Of a DNA stretch of 64,000 nucleotides, positions 35,639 through 44,466 are shown piece after piece. Source of the DNA: a virus. The stretch covers positions 62,001-126,000 of the IMG/VR virus record IMGVR_UViG_3300020473_000020; one strand, given 5' to 3'. The notes under the pieces are model-generated. The model did no database searches, was not told the origin of the DNA, and saw only the letters and a list, made by a program, of their open reading frames with translations. Positions within the stretch are counted from its first letter, which is position 1, and each line of letters starts with the position of its first letter. The translations under genes and the position numbers were made by a program.

Positions 35639-36841
35639 ATGTCTAAAGACCGCAAATTTAAGTATAAGCGCCGTGGTGCTGATAACGTTAAGAAACGTAT
35701 GAACCAATCTGCAACTAATCGTGATGGTTTCATCAACGAAGATGTAGATCTATATAAAGTGAAAGACGGCGATAACTTGCTTCGTATTCTTCCACCTACG
35801 TTTAATAACCTTAACGGTACAGAAGCCGAGCATTATGGCCTTGACGTATTTGTTCACTACGATGTGGGTACTGATGGTAGCTCATTCTTATGCCTTGAGC
35901 AAAACTACAATGAACCTTGCCCAATCTGTCAGGCGCGTATTGAGGCTGAATCAGAAGGTGACAAAGACCTAGCTGATAAGCTTAAAGCTCGTAAACGCGT
36001 ACTAATGTACGTAGTAGACCGTGACGCTGAGGACGCAGGTCCTATGGTGTGGTCAGCACCTTGGACTGTCGACAAAGATCTGTCTATGCGTTCTTTCGAT
36101 AAGCGCTCGGGTGACATCTTCTACCCTGATGACCCAGAAGAAGGTTACGACATCGAATTTGCCCGTACTGGTAAAGGCCGAAACACTAAGTATGAAGGTG
36201 TACAGCTTTCACGCCGTGCCTCACCATTGAGCGAAGACGAAGACCAGATGGACGAGTGGCTAGAAAAGATCGAGGACTCACCTCTAGATCAGCTTCTAAT
36301 TAAGCCAGAAGCCGAGCACATGGAGCGTATTTTTAACGCTGGTATGGGCATGGCTGGTGCTGGTAAAGACGAAGACGAAGATGAAAAGCCATCACGTAGC
36401 CGTCGCTCACGTCGCGATGACGACGAAGATGAAAAGCCATCACGTAGCCGTCGTTCACGTCGCGATGAAGACGAAGACGAAGACGAAAAGCCATCACGTA
36501 GCCGTCGTTCACGTCGTGATGAAGACGAAGACGAAGATGAAAAGCCATCACGTAGCCGTCGTTCACGTCGTGATGAAGACGAAGACGAAGACGAAGACGA
36601 AGGTGGTTCGAATGACTCTTCGGAAGAAAAAGACATCAACGACCTAACCTATGACGAAGTGTTTGGGATGGATCGCGATGAGCTTGAGTCAGTAATTGAT
36701 GAAGGCCAATTAGACATCCCTGATTTCGAAGATTTGGACGATGACGAGCTAGCTGGCGAAGTTTGTGCAGAGCTTGGCCTTAAAAAGCCACGTAAGCGTA
36801 ACAGCGCTGTTCGCGACAAGCTTAACGAAATGCGTGACTAA
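35639..36841 (+). CDS. gp32-like single-stranded DNA-binding protein
   Basis: A 400-residue protein. The N-terminus is basic (KDRKFKYKRRGADNVKKR). The core (DGDNLLRILPP; EPCPICQAR with a zinc-binding CxxC) matches T4 gp32-type OB-fold proteins. Residues about 240-325 carry four charged repeats of the form DEDEDEKPSRSRRSRR, and the C-terminus is acidic (DFEDLDDDELAGEV), as expected for a tail that recruits partners. The repeat block is absent from T4 gp32. I chose the ATG at 35639 after the leader box; the ATG at 35600 is inside the leader. It lies between UvsY-like and UvsX-like genes. Confidence 0.8.
   Translation: MSKDRKFKYKRRGADNVKKRMNQSATNRDGFINEDVDLYKVKDGDNLLRILPPTFNNLNGTEAEHYGLDVFVHYDVGTDGSSFLCLEQNYNEPCPICQARIEAESEGDKDLADKLKARKRVLMYVVDRDAEDAGPMVWSAPWTVDKDLSMRSFDKRSGDIFYPDDPEEGYDIEFARTGKGRNTKYEGVQLSRRASPLSEDEDQMDEWLEKIEDSPLDQLLIKPEAEHMERIFNAGMGMAGAGKDEDEDEKPSRSRRSRRDDDEDEKPSRSRRSRRDEDEDEDEKPSRSRRSRRDEDEDEDEKPSRSRRSRRDEDEDEDEDEGGSNDSSEEKDINDLTYDEVFGMDRDELESVIDEGQLDIPDFEDLDDDELAGEVCAELGLKKPRKRNSAVRDKLNEMRD
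36363..36600 (+). repeat. In-frame tandem repeats in the SSB gene
   Basis: Four copies of a unit encoding (D/E)n-KPSRSRRSRR, 48-57 bases each, differ mainly in the number of GAC/GAA codons. They form an alternating acid/base tail. Confidence 0.85.
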
Positions 36842-36863
36842 TCACTGAATTAGTCATAAAGGC

Positions 36864-36897
36864 AAGGCCGCTACCGTACGTCGGTGCGGCCTTTTTT
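36864..36897 (+). terminator. Terminator after SSB gene
   Basis: AAGGCCGC and GCGGCCTT form the outer stem with an inner CCG/CGG, then six T. It separates SSB from UvsX and may set their ratio by partial read-through. Confidence 0.85.
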
Positions 36898-36928
36898 ATC
36901 TATACCTATTTTTAGTCAGGGTAGTTCC

Positions 36929-38095
36929 ATGTCACAAACAGAAAAGAAAGCCAGCACGCCGAGTGCAGGCAGCCGTCTTAAACGTAAAACCGCAGCAGAT
37001 AAAGCAGCTGATGCTGCGACAGAAGAAGCAAAAGTAGCCGATGCCGCGCAAGACGCCGAGGTAACTAGCTCGTACTTTACTTCGGACAAAAGTAATATCG
37101 ACTTTATCCCTTCGGGTTCAACAACACTTGACGAAGTACTAGGCGGTGGCTGGGCAGTCGGCCGTATCGCTAACGTTGTAGGCGACCGTTCGGCTGGTAA
37201 AACACTTGTAGCTACAGAAGCAGCTGCAAACTTCCATGAGCTATGGCCAGATGAGCCTATTTATTATTTAGAGGCCGAGGCGGCGTTCGATGCTGAATAT
37301 GCAGCCGCAATGGGGATGCCTGTGGAGGCTGTGACCTTCGTTGAAATGTTTGATGACGAAGGTAATGCCGACAACACGGTTGAGTTCCTTTTTGAGCACT
37401 TGCAAGAGCTTATTAAGGCACGTACGAGTGGTGCTGCGAAGTTTAACAAGTGTCTTTACGTTGTTGACTCGCTTGATGCCTTATCTGACCGTGCTGAGAA
37501 GGAACGCGATAACAACCAAGGCTCTTACGGGATGGGCAAGCAGAAGAAGATGTCTGAAATGTTCCGCCGTATTGTAGCTGAGCTTGAAAAGGCGGGTATT
37601 ACACTTCTTGTTATCAGTCAGATCCGTGAAAAGATTGGCGTTACATTTGGTGAGAAGTACACACGTTCAGGTGGTAAAGCACTAGACTTCTACTGCTCTC
37701 AAATTGTTTGGCTTGCAGAAATTGGTAAAATCAAGCGTACAGTGCGTCGCCAAGAACGTGTAGCTGGTGTTAAAGTTAAAGCTAAGTGTAAGAAGAACAA
37801 GGTTGCGTTACCTTTCCGCGAGTGTGAGTACTCTATTGAGTTTGGCTACGGCATTGACAACACAACATCTTGTTTAGAGTTCCTAAAGTCAATTGATGCA
37901 CTAGGTGAACTCAAAACGATAGAAGTAAAAAAGACTGCGATAGCTAATGCGGTTAAAAAGATTAAGCGCATGGATGATGAAGAACATTTCAAAGTTATGG
38001 ATGAGGTTACGGCTCTAGTTAAGAAGAGCTGGCGTGAGATCGACGACTCATTTTTGCCTGAGCGCAGTAAATATGGACGCAAGCGTCTAAAGTAA
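36929..38095 (+). CDS. RecA/UvsX-type recombinase
   Basis: A 388-residue strand-exchange ATPase. After an Ala/Lys-rich N-terminus of about 50 residues, the core has PSGSTTLDEVLGGG, Walker A G85DRSAGKT92, YYLEAEAAFD, Walker B CLYVVDSLDAL, and VISQIREKIG. It should form filaments on ssDNA with the SSB and UvsY-like proteins. AGGG seven bases upstream fixes the ATG at 36929. Confidence 0.92.
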   Translation: MSQTEKKASTPSAGSRLKRKTAADKAADAATEEAKVADAAQDAEVTSSYFTSDKSNIDFIPSGSTTLDEVLGGGWAVGRIANVVGDRSAGKTLVATEAAANFHELWPDEPIYYLEAEAAFDAEYAAAMGMPVEAVTFVEMFDDEGNADNTVEFLFEHLQELIKARTSGAAKFNKCLYVVDSLDALSDRAEKERDNNQGSYGMGKQKKMSEMFRRIVAELEKAGITLLVISQIREKIGVTFGEKYTRSGGKALDFYCSQIVWLAEIGKIKRTVRRQERVAGVKVKAKCKKNKVALPFRECEYSIEFGYGIDNTTSCLEFLKSIDALGELKTIEVKKTAIANAVKKIKRMDDEEHFKVMDEVTALVKKSWREIDDSFLPERSKYGRKRLK

Positions 38096-38104
38096 GTATT
38101 GTAC

Positions 38105-38129
38105 AAGGGTCGCCATAGGGCGGCCTTTT
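38105..38129 (+). terminator. Terminator after recombinase gene
   Basis: An imperfect stem AAGG..CGCC/GGCG..CCTT is followed by TTTT and, after CCG, TTTTT. A TTGTACAA site (38099-38106) overlaps its left edge. Confidence 0.6.
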
Positions 38130-38150
38130 CCGTTTTTGGAGAACTTAATT

Positions 38151-38420
38151 GTGACTAATGAAATGCAACAAGAGCAGCACATCCATAAGGTGCTGAAAAG
38201 CTTGTCTGAGGGCGACCCTGTAGACCTTGTTAAGGGTATTGTGATTGGCTACGACGCAAATGGCAACTTACGCTTTTATAACGCAGATATGACAACCGAA
38301 GAGCTTGTCGTGGCTTGTGAACTTACTAAAGCAAAGGCACTGGGTTTACTATCTGCCAGTGAAGTGCCCGCAGCTGTAGCTCGTAATATGGCAGCTCAAC
38401 AAGCTAAAGAAAAAGAGTAA
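38151..38420 (+). CDS. Small hypothetical protein, GTG start
   Basis: A 90-residue protein. The best start is GTG at 38151 with GGAGA eight bases upstream; a TTG further up has no ribosome-binding site. The segment KGIVIGYDANGNLRFYNADMTTEELVV has the shape seen in many small phage proteins paired with resolvases, but I cannot name a function. It lies seven bases before the RuvC-like gene. Confidence 0.65.
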   Translation: MTNEMQQEQHIHKVLKSLSEGDPVDLVKGIVIGYDANGNLRFYNADMTTEELVVACELTKAKALGLLSASEVPAAVARNMAAQQAKEKE

Positions 38421-38427
38421 TCGAGAC

Positions 38428-38991
38428 ATGAGTAGAACAATAAAAGTACTGGGTATTGACCCATCAATGAGCAACTTTGGATTCGTACTTGCGGACGTCG
38501 ACCCCGTTACGGGCGAGATCGTGGGTACGCCTTACTTGAGCCTTGTTCAGACAGCCCCAACGAAAGACAAAAAGACTATCCGAAAGTCTAGTGACGACCT
38601 TCGCCGTTGCCGTGAGCTTTACACACCATTGAGTGCGCTGGTTGATCAGGCCGATATTGTGTGTTCTGAAATGCCACTAGGTAGTCAGAATGCGTCAGCT
38701 ATGAAGTCTGTGGGGATTTGTATGGGTCTACTAAGCACAATAGATAAGCCTTTCATTCAGGTTATGCCAGAAGAAGTGAAACTAGCGGCCGTAGGAACAA
38801 AGACTGCGACTAAAGCTGAAATGATTGATTGGGCTTATGCGCGCCACCCCGATGCGAATTGGCTGCGGAAAACTAAGAAACCTGACTCACCTTTGACTGC
38901 GAAGAACGAGCATATAGCCGATGCTGTTGCTGTGATTGCAGCCTCGGTTAAGACAGATAGCTTTAAGCTTATGGCTGTCGGGTTCAAGTAA
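38428..38991 (+). CDS. RuvC-like Holliday junction resolvase
   Basis: A 187-residue RNase H-fold nuclease. Acidic active-site residues are D11 (LGIDPSMSNFGF), E81 (CSEMPLG) and E161/D165 (NEHIADAVAV), in the RuvC order. It would cut recombination intermediates before packaging. The leader box ATCGAGAC touches the ATG. Confidence 0.8.
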   Translation: MSRTIKVLGIDPSMSNFGFVLADVDPVTGEIVGTPYLSLVQTAPTKDKKTIRKSSDDLRRCRELYTPLSALVDQADIVCSEMPLGSQNASAMKSVGICMGLLSTIDKPFIQVMPEEVKLAAVGTKTATKAEMIDWAYARHPDANWLRKTKKPDSPLTAKNEHIADAVAVIAASVKTDSFKLMAVGFK

Positions 38992-39008
38992 CCATATTGG
39001 TTAGCTAG

Positions 39009-39033
39009 AAGGGAGCGCAGTGCTCCCTTTTCG
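39009..39033 (+). terminator. Terminator after resolvase gene
   Basis: AAGGGAGC and GCTCCCTT form an 8-bp stem with a five-base loop, followed by TT and CGTT. Confidence 0.75.
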
Positions 39034-39062
39034 TTATTGGCACTGATGAATGAGGAACAGTG

Positions 39063-39446
39063 ATGATAGATTTAACGACACTAAGGATGCAGGTAAGCGG
39101 TTGGTTAGCCTACCGTAGAAGACAATTTGGCTTCTTCTTAATTAAGCTGGGCATCAGCTTATCTTTCTATAAGAAAGACCCCTACAGCCGTGAGGGTGGT
39201 TCGGTACTCGACGATGACGTACTAAATGCGCTCAAAGATGAGGCAAATCGTAGTACGTTACTAGGGTCGCAGATAGAGACGGGCAATCATGCCCATGGCA
39301 TTGTACAACCTATTTCGAATTATACAGCTGTGAGTATCGCATGTTCGTTACAAAATTTGGCAGATGCCATGCAAAAGACGGAAAACGAGCGCGTAACGGA
39401 AGATGACGAGCTATACAAGGGCTATGCTGAGAGGTGGAAGCACTAA
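39063..39446 (+). CDS. Hypothetical protein with hydrophobic N-terminal segment
   Basis: A 127-residue protein. Residues about 10-35 (WLAYRRRQFGFFLIKLGISLSF) mix basic and hydrophobic residues and may associate with membrane. AGGA lies six bases before the ATG; a GTG one codon upstream is possible. No family recognised. Confidence 0.6.
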   Translation: MIDLTTLRMQVSGWLAYRRRQFGFFLIKLGISLSFYKKDPYSREGGSVLDDDVLNALKDEANRSTLLGSQIETGNHAHGIVQPISNYTAVSIACSLQNLADAMQKTENERVTEDDELYKGYAERWKH

Positions 39447-39479
39447 CGTAGTACAACGTTTCCAACAGAGCCAAACAGC

Positions 39480-39508
39480 TTGCAGCTCAACCCAATACGG
39501 CGTATGCT
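39480..39508 (+). promoter_or_regulatory. Sigma70-like promoter for the gp47-like gene
   Basis: TTGCAG, 17 bases, TATGCT. The leader box ATTGAGACT (39525-39533) and a small hairpin GGCTG/CAGCC (39536-39550) follow before the ATG at 39569. Confidence 0.6.
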
Positions 39509-39568
39509 ATGCGGGTTTATATTAATTGAGACTAAGGCTGTATGACAGCCATTGTAAAGGGCACATAA

Positions 39569-40603
39569 ATGGCATCATTACTACTTGCCGACCTGCACCT
39601 TACGGATAAAGCTAAAGACGAATATCGTTGGGCAATTTTTCCGTGGCTGAAAGAGCAGGTCAAAGCACATAATATCACTACAATTTACTTTTTAGGCGAT
39701 GTGACCGACGTTAAAGACCGCCATAACTCTAAGTTTACAAATCGTATGGTTAACGAGCTAACTGACCTATCGCTTGAGGTCGAGAACTTGATTATTACGA
39801 TGGGTAACCATGATTACTTAGACCCAACAGCACCGTTCTTTGGTTTCTTAGATGGTATTGCGAACATCACCTACGTTTCAGAAGCTATGGAGCATTACGA
39901 TGCTGAGCTGGGTAAGTTGCTTCTTCTCCCGCATAGCAGAACACCAGAAGCCGACTTCGGCCATTTCAACTTTGCAGAGTATGAAGCCGTTATGGTTCAT
40001 CAGAGCGTGATCGGAGCCGTGGCCTCAGAGTTTTATGAGATCTCTCATGGATTAAGTCACCACTTTTTTGATGATTCAAAAAAGACATGGGCGGGAGACA
40101 TACATTGTCCGCAAGTGCACGGTAAGTTAGAGTACATCGCTAGCCCATACCACGTACACTTCGGGGACTTATTTGTACCGCGTGTGGTCATGCTAGATGG
40201 TGACGCTACAAACGCATCGGGTGAGTTACACTTCCCATCGCCACAGCGTGTTACCCTAAGAATCAATAGCGTGGAAGACCTAGAAGACTATGCCTTAAAA
40301 GAAGGCGACCAAGTTAAGGTTCATTTGACGCTTATGCAAAGCGACGTACACATGTGGGCTACCTATAAGAAACGCATTAGAGAACATTGTACAAAGCACG
40401 GGTGGCAGTTTCATGGCTGTCAGCTGACTGTTGAAAAACTAGCTGTTTCCCAGAAGAATGAAGAAGGTGATGACAGCGTGCCTGTTGCGCAGAAGAAGGC
40501 CGTTGCTTCCCCAGAAGAAACTCTTATGCGCTTCGCTGAGACTCAGCAGATAGAGGGCGCACTCTTGGGTAAAGGCCAGAAATTGATGCAGGCCGTAGCC
40601 TAA
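39569..40603 (+). CDS. gp47/SbcD-like recombination nuclease subunit
   Basis: A 344-residue calcineurin-like metallophosphoesterase. Metal ligands appear in order: ADLHL, GDVTDVKDRH, GNHDY, MVHQS and AGDIHCPQ. This is the Mre11/SbcD/T4 gp47 pattern. Its ATPase partner, a gp46-like protein, is encoded at 42205. Together they resect DNA ends for UvsX-driven recombination. Confidence 0.9.
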   Translation: MASLLLADLHLTDKAKDEYRWAIFPWLKEQVKAHNITTIYFLGDVTDVKDRHNSKFTNRMVNELTDLSLEVENLIITMGNHDYLDPTAPFFGFLDGIANITYVSEAMEHYDAELGKLLLLPHSRTPEADFGHFNFAEYEAVMVHQSVIGAVASEFYEISHGLSHHFFDDSKKTWAGDIHCPQVHGKLEYIASPYHVHFGDLFVPRVVMLDGDATNASGELHFPSPQRVTLRINSVEDLEDYALKEGDQVKVHLTLMQSDVHMWATYKKRIREHCTKHGWQFHGCQLTVEKLAVSQKNEEGDDSVPVAQKKAVASPEETLMRFAETQQIEGALLGKGQKLMQAVA

Positions 40604-40606
40604 AGC

Positions 40607-40972
40607 ATGGAACAGAGTAAGGTCATAAAAAGGCTTGATTGGGAGCGCGCTGACCTCTGTGCAGAGTGTGGTGTATATCTTTCGGAGAATGCACTATATA
40701 CGCATTGGGATTCACTCTGCCCAAATTGTGGTGCAATCGACAACCTAGGCTGCCCTCACGTAACGACTTCACGTCGTTTCTGTGTCACGTATGAACCGAA
40801 TTTGTTTGCTCGCGTATTTAAACGCCGAGATACTGAGGGTTTTTACGAATGGAGTGGGAAGTCGACCGATGGTTCACAGCTAGGAGCTGTCTACTTTGGT
40901 AAGCATAAGCGAATACTAGCCAGTAATAGCACACTTATAGCGGCAACTGGCATTGCTTCTGGCCTTTTCTAG
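40607..40972 (+). CDS. Hypothetical zinc-ribbon protein
   Basis: A 121-residue protein with CAEC and CPNC pairs (residues about 18-45) forming a zinc ribbon, followed by a region with no known motif. It starts four bases after the gp47-like gene. Unknown. Confidence 0.65.
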   Translation: MEQSKVIKRLDWERADLCAECGVYLSENALYTHWDSLCPNCGAIDNLGCPHVTTSRRFCVTYEPNLFARVFKRRDTEGFYEWSGKSTDGSQLGAVYFGKHKRILASNSTLIAATGIASGLF

Positions 40973-41000
40973 ATTAGTCATCTTGCCCTTTAATTGTACA

Positions 41001-41027
41001 AAACGGTCACATAAGTGGCCGTTTTTT
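41001..41027 (+). terminator. Terminator after zinc-ribbon gene
   Basis: AAACGGTCAC and GTGGCCGTTT pair with one G-T wobble, then TTTT. TTGTACAA (40994-41001) touches its left side. Confidence 0.8.
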
Positions 41028-41191
41028 CGTTAAGTAACTCAAAAGTCGACGCAGACCTTAAATAAAAACTTGCGTATACCCCTGCGGCGTTGCATAATTG
41101 GTGCGTCCTGCGGCTCCCATGGAGCGTAGGCATAGAATGAGACTTCTACAAGCTAATTGCCAACGCTTATCCCTCGGATTACTGATTTTTA

Positions 41192-41208
41192 ATTGAGACG
41201 AGAGATAC
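41192..41208 (+). promoter_or_regulatory. Leader box ATTGAGACGAGAGATAC
   Basis: Recurrent box followed by AGGA, 13-29 bases before the HU-like ATG. Confidence 0.5.
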
Positions 41209-41220
41209 AGGAACAAAAAA

Positions 41221-41541
41221 ATGGCAGTTTCTAAAAAAGATTTAGCAGAGATCATTAAGGCAGACTTCGCCGAAGATGGTGTAAATATCTCTGCGGCTAA
41301 ATGCACCGACATGGTTAATACCGTACTTGGTGCTGTATGTGGCGCTTTAGCAAATGGTAACGACGTACGTGTGCAAAACTTTGGTACTCTAAAAGTTATT
41401 CGCCGTAACGCTCGAATTGGCCGTAACCCTTCAACGGGCGAAGCCGTTCCGATTGCACCACATTTAACAGTGAACTTCACACCAGCGGAAGTCTTGAAAG
41501 AAGACATTAACGCTAACAACGACGTTGCCAACTTTAATTAG
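41221..41541 (+). CDS. HU/IHF-family DNA-binding protein
   Basis: A 106-residue histone-like protein: helical dimerisation half, then VQNFGTLKVIRRNARIGRNPSTGEAV, the beta-arm signature with the conserved Asn-Pro that intercalates in DNA. It could compact phage DNA or bend DNA at the origin or packaging site. AGGA lies upstream of the ATG. Confidence 0.92.
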   Translation: MAVSKKDLAEIIKADFAEDGVNISAAKCTDMVNTVLGAVCGALANGNDVRVQNFGTLKVIRRNARIGRNPSTGEAVPIAPHLTVNFTPAEVLKEDINANNDVANFN

Positions 41542-41549
41542 GTACTAGC

Positions 41550-42014
41550 ATGACCCGCACCACGCACTTAAACGAAGGTGTCAACGGTTATGCTGCATTA
41601 AAGCTGATGCCCGAGGACGCGAAGGTTGTAACTGAGCGTCTTCAAGCACTGGGCGTCAAAGATGCGATCTCCGCTGACAAGCTACACCTAACGCTTTTAT
41701 ACACTCATGCCGATGTTGAGGAAAAGCCTGCGCTCGCGCCAGAGGCCATCCACCTAGCATTTGCAAAGGGAGAAGCCCGTATTATGGGTAACCCCCCGTA
41801 TAAAGCCCTAGTACTTGAACTAGATGCACATTCAGCCGTACAGCGTAACCACGAGCTTTGTACAATACTTGGCGTGGAGCATAGTCATGCTGAATACATC
41901 CCGCATCTTAGTCTCAAATATGGAGCAACCGCAGGCGATTTAGATAGAGTCGCCGATGCCTTTGATGGCATGGCTTTGCGGTTCTCAGGTGAATACATCG
42001 AAGACACAAATTAA
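41550..42014 (+). CDS. 2H phosphoesterase, candidate anti-CBASS protein Acb1
   Basis: A 154-residue protein with the two histidine motifs of 2H phosphoesterases: H46LT48 in DKLHLTLLYT and H119LS121 in YIPHLSLKYG. Length and motif spacing match T4 57B (Acb1), which hydrolyses cyclic nucleotide signals of CBASS defence. RNA ligase-associated 2H enzymes are the main alternative. It follows the HU gene by eight bases. No active-site residue is missing. The anti-defence role is inference from family resemblance. Confidence 0.7.
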   Translation: MTRTTHLNEGVNGYAALKLMPEDAKVVTERLQALGVKDAISADKLHLTLLYTHADVEEKPALAPEAIHLAFAKGEARIMGNPPYKALVLELDAHSAVQRNHELCTILGVEHSHAEYIPHLSLKYGATAGDLDRVADAFDGMALRFSGEYIEDTN

Positions 42015-42116
42015 GCCTTAAAATTTAGTATCAACGCCAGTAATGGGCATCCCGAAGGGGTTGCCCATTTTTTGTTGTTCAGCCCTGAAAACAATGCGGG
42101 TAGCGCGCCAAAACGT

Positions 42117-42144
42117 TTGCGACGCAGCGTAAGTCTGGTACACT
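42117..42144 (+). promoter_or_regulatory. Sigma70-like promoter for the gp46-like gene
   Basis: TTGCGA, 16 bases, TACACT. The GTTTGCGACGCAG context echoes the promoters at 24626 and 55973. Just downstream lie a hairpin GCGGTC/GACCGC (42155-42177) and the leader box TTGATACTAGAG (42184-42195). Confidence 0.55.
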
Positions 42145-42204
42145 GTCCCAGCCTGCGGTCTTTTAAATTATGACCGCTATAAGTTGATACTAGAGAAAAT
42201 TAAT

Positions 42205-44466
42205 ATGAAACTAAAATCCTTATTCTTAGAAGGGTTCAAAGTCTTTGCAGAGCCACAGACCTTTGACTTCACAGAGTACCCAGAGGACGGTCTTTGTTTC
42301 GTTACAGGTAAGAACGAAGTAGACCCAGAGCTAGGTGCCAACGGCGTTGGTAAATCTAGTGTATTTGATGGATTATGCGTAGCGCTCTACGGTAAGACCT
42401 CACGCGGCCTAAAAGCAGGGGATGTTGCTAGCTGGCAAGTGGCACATGACCTTGAGGACAAAGCAGTCGAGGCTGAGAAAGCTGGTAAGAAGCGCCCAAG
42501 TCAGAAGGCATTAACGCCAAGCGTAACAAACCGTGTGGTTTTCGAAAACTACAACGGCGACCTTTGTACAATAAATCGTCGCTGGAATCCTAATGTACTG
42601 ACCTTGCAGATCAATGATAAGAAGCCAAAGAACGTCGACCAAAAAGAGCTTGATGCACTAATTGGTTACAACTTCGATGAGTTTCTTCAAGCAGCCTACT
42701 TCTCTCAGTTCCAAGATCTCTTCTTGGATATGTCGAGTACTGAGCGTTCAGCCCTAATCGCAAAAGTTCTTAATCTAGATGTTTGGGATAAGTACTCCGA
42801 AGAAGCGAAAAGGGATGCAGATGGCATCAAAAAGCAAGTTGACGAAGGCCGTAGTGGTATTGAGCGCATTAAGGGTCAAATAGAGGAACTTGAAGGTCAG
42901 GATTTCTCTGAACAGATACAGGAATGGGAAGCCGAGCACAAAGCTGAGCTGGAAGGCTTAAAGGCTGACCTCGCTGACCATGAAGGTCAGGAAGATGCGA
43001 TTAAGGCCGCCATCGAAAAGGCTACCAAGACTGTCGAAAAGGCTCGTGTAGAGCTTGAAAAGCAGCAGCTTGAAGTCGAAGACCGCGTTGCTCAAGAAAC
43101 CCAGCCGATTCGGGCTGAGCGCGCAGACGCATTGGCTAAACTTGAGCTGGTTCTCGATAATGCTAATAATGCGCTAACTGACCTAGAAGACGATGAATCG
43201 GCTATCAATGAGCCAGAGGGCATGGCAGAGCTTGAGGATAATATCGCGTCCCTTGAGAAGCAGGTTATAAAGCACGAGAGCACCTACGACCGTAATGAGG
43301 ATGATATTCAGGCTCTAGAGAAAAAAGAAGCGAAGGTTAAGAAGCTTGAAGGCGACTGCTCAGCTTGTGGCCAAGCGATTACCGAAGAACATGTAGATCA
43401 TGAGCTAGAGCATCTAGAAAAGCAAATTATAGACTTAGAAGATGCTAACGAAGCCATCAACGAAAAAATTCGAAAGGCGAACCGTGAGCTACGCGTGGCC
43501 AAGAAAGAGCTGAAAGGTCTTAAAGACAGCATCAAAGAAAGTGCTGACGCTCATAAGGCTAAAATGCGTAAGGCTCGTGAAGAAGTTAAGGCTGCTAATG
43601 ACGATATTAAAGCTAAACAGCGCGAGTTTGATACGCGTATAACTAAAGCTGAGCAAGAAGCACGTAAGGCGTCACAAGAGGTTTTATCAGGTCTCAACAG
43701 TCGCGTCACAGAGGCTGAGAAGGCTTTAACAGAGGCAAACGCATCCGAGAAGTCGTGGAAACGCATCCGAAATGACTTGCGTGACGATGTCTTAGACTGT
43801 GAAGAGGCCGTAAACCCACATAAAGCCCAGCAGGAAAAGAATAAGAAGCGCTTGGCCTCGTTGAACACAGAACGCGAGACGGCGTTTTCTGAACTAGAAA
43901 AAGTAGTTGAAAGCGAAATGGCCAGCCGTTATTGGGTAAAGGGCTTTAAGAGTGTGAAGCTGTTTGCTGTCAGCTCGGCGCTTAACGAACTTGAGGCCGA
44001 GGTTAACAGTGCACTAGACGGCCTAGGCTTGGGTGGATGGTCAGTCGAGTTCGACGTAGACAAAGAGACGAAGAAGGGCACCCTTTCAAAGGGCTTTTTC
44101 GCCTTTATTAATAGCGCCGACAACCTAGAGCCTGTGAAGTGGGAAGCTTGGTCTGGTGGTGAGTCTCAGCGTTTAAGACTTGCGGCCAGTTTAGGACTAG
44201 CTAACATGATCCGTGCTTCAAAGGGTTTAGAGTTACCGTTTGAGATATGGGATGAGCCGAGCCAATGGATGTCAGATAGTGGTATCACTGGTCTTCTCGA
44301 CGTTCTACAGCGACGTGCTCGCCGCTTAAAGCGTCAGATTTGGTTAATTGACCACCGAGGGTTGGAGCATCCGTTTGATGCTGCTATCGAAATCACGAAG
44401 ACGTATGAAGGGAGCACTATAAAGAATGTATCACAATCATTCAGTGGCGTCGGCACTCGTTACTAG
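42205..44466 (+). CDS. gp46/SbcC-like recombination ATPase
   Basis: A 753-residue SMC/Rad50-type ATPase. The N-terminus has Walker A GANGVGKSS. Two long coiled-coil arms flank a zinc hook C385SAC388. The C-terminus has the signature WSGGESQRLRL and Walker B FEIWDEPSQWM. It pairs with the gp47-like nuclease. I chose the ATG at 42205 after the TTGATACTAGAG leader; an ATG in the leader at 42184 is unlikely. The intervening genes encode HU and 2H proteins. Confidence 0.92.
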   Translation: MKLKSLFLEGFKVFAEPQTFDFTEYPEDGLCFVTGKNEVDPELGANGVGKSSVFDGLCVALYGKTSRGLKAGDVASWQVAHDLEDKAVEAEKAGKKRPSQKALTPSVTNRVVFENYNGDLCTINRRWNPNVLTLQINDKKPKNVDQKELDALIGYNFDEFLQAAYFSQFQDLFLDMSSTERSALIAKVLNLDVWDKYSEEAKRDADGIKKQVDEGRSGIERIKGQIEELEGQDFSEQIQEWEAEHKAELEGLKADLADHEGQEDAIKAAIEKATKTVEKARVELEKQQLEVEDRVAQETQPIRAERADALAKLELVLDNANNALTDLEDDESAINEPEGMAELEDNIASLEKQVIKHESTYDRNEDDIQALEKKEAKVKKLEGDCSACGQAITEEHVDHELEHLEKQIIDLEDANEAINEKIRKANRELRVAKKELKGLKDSIKESADAHKAKMRKAREEVKAANDDIKAKQREFDTRITKAEQEARKASQEVLSGLNSRVTEAEKALTEANASEKSWKRIRNDLRDDVLDCEEAVNPHKAQQEKNKKRLASLNTERETAFSELEKVVESEMASRYWVKGFKSVKLFAVSSALNELEAEVNSALDGLGLGGWSVEFDVDKETKKGTLSKGFFAFINSADNLEPVKWEAWSGGESQRLRLAASLGLANMIRASKGLELPFEIWDEPSQWMSDSGITGLLDVLQRRARRLKRQIWLIDHRGLEHPFDAAIEITKTYEGSTIKNVSQSFSGVGTRY

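Noticed and set aside
36289-36639. Minus-strand serine/arginine-rich frame
   Set aside because: It is an opposite-strand shadow of the acidic and RS repeats of the SSB gene.
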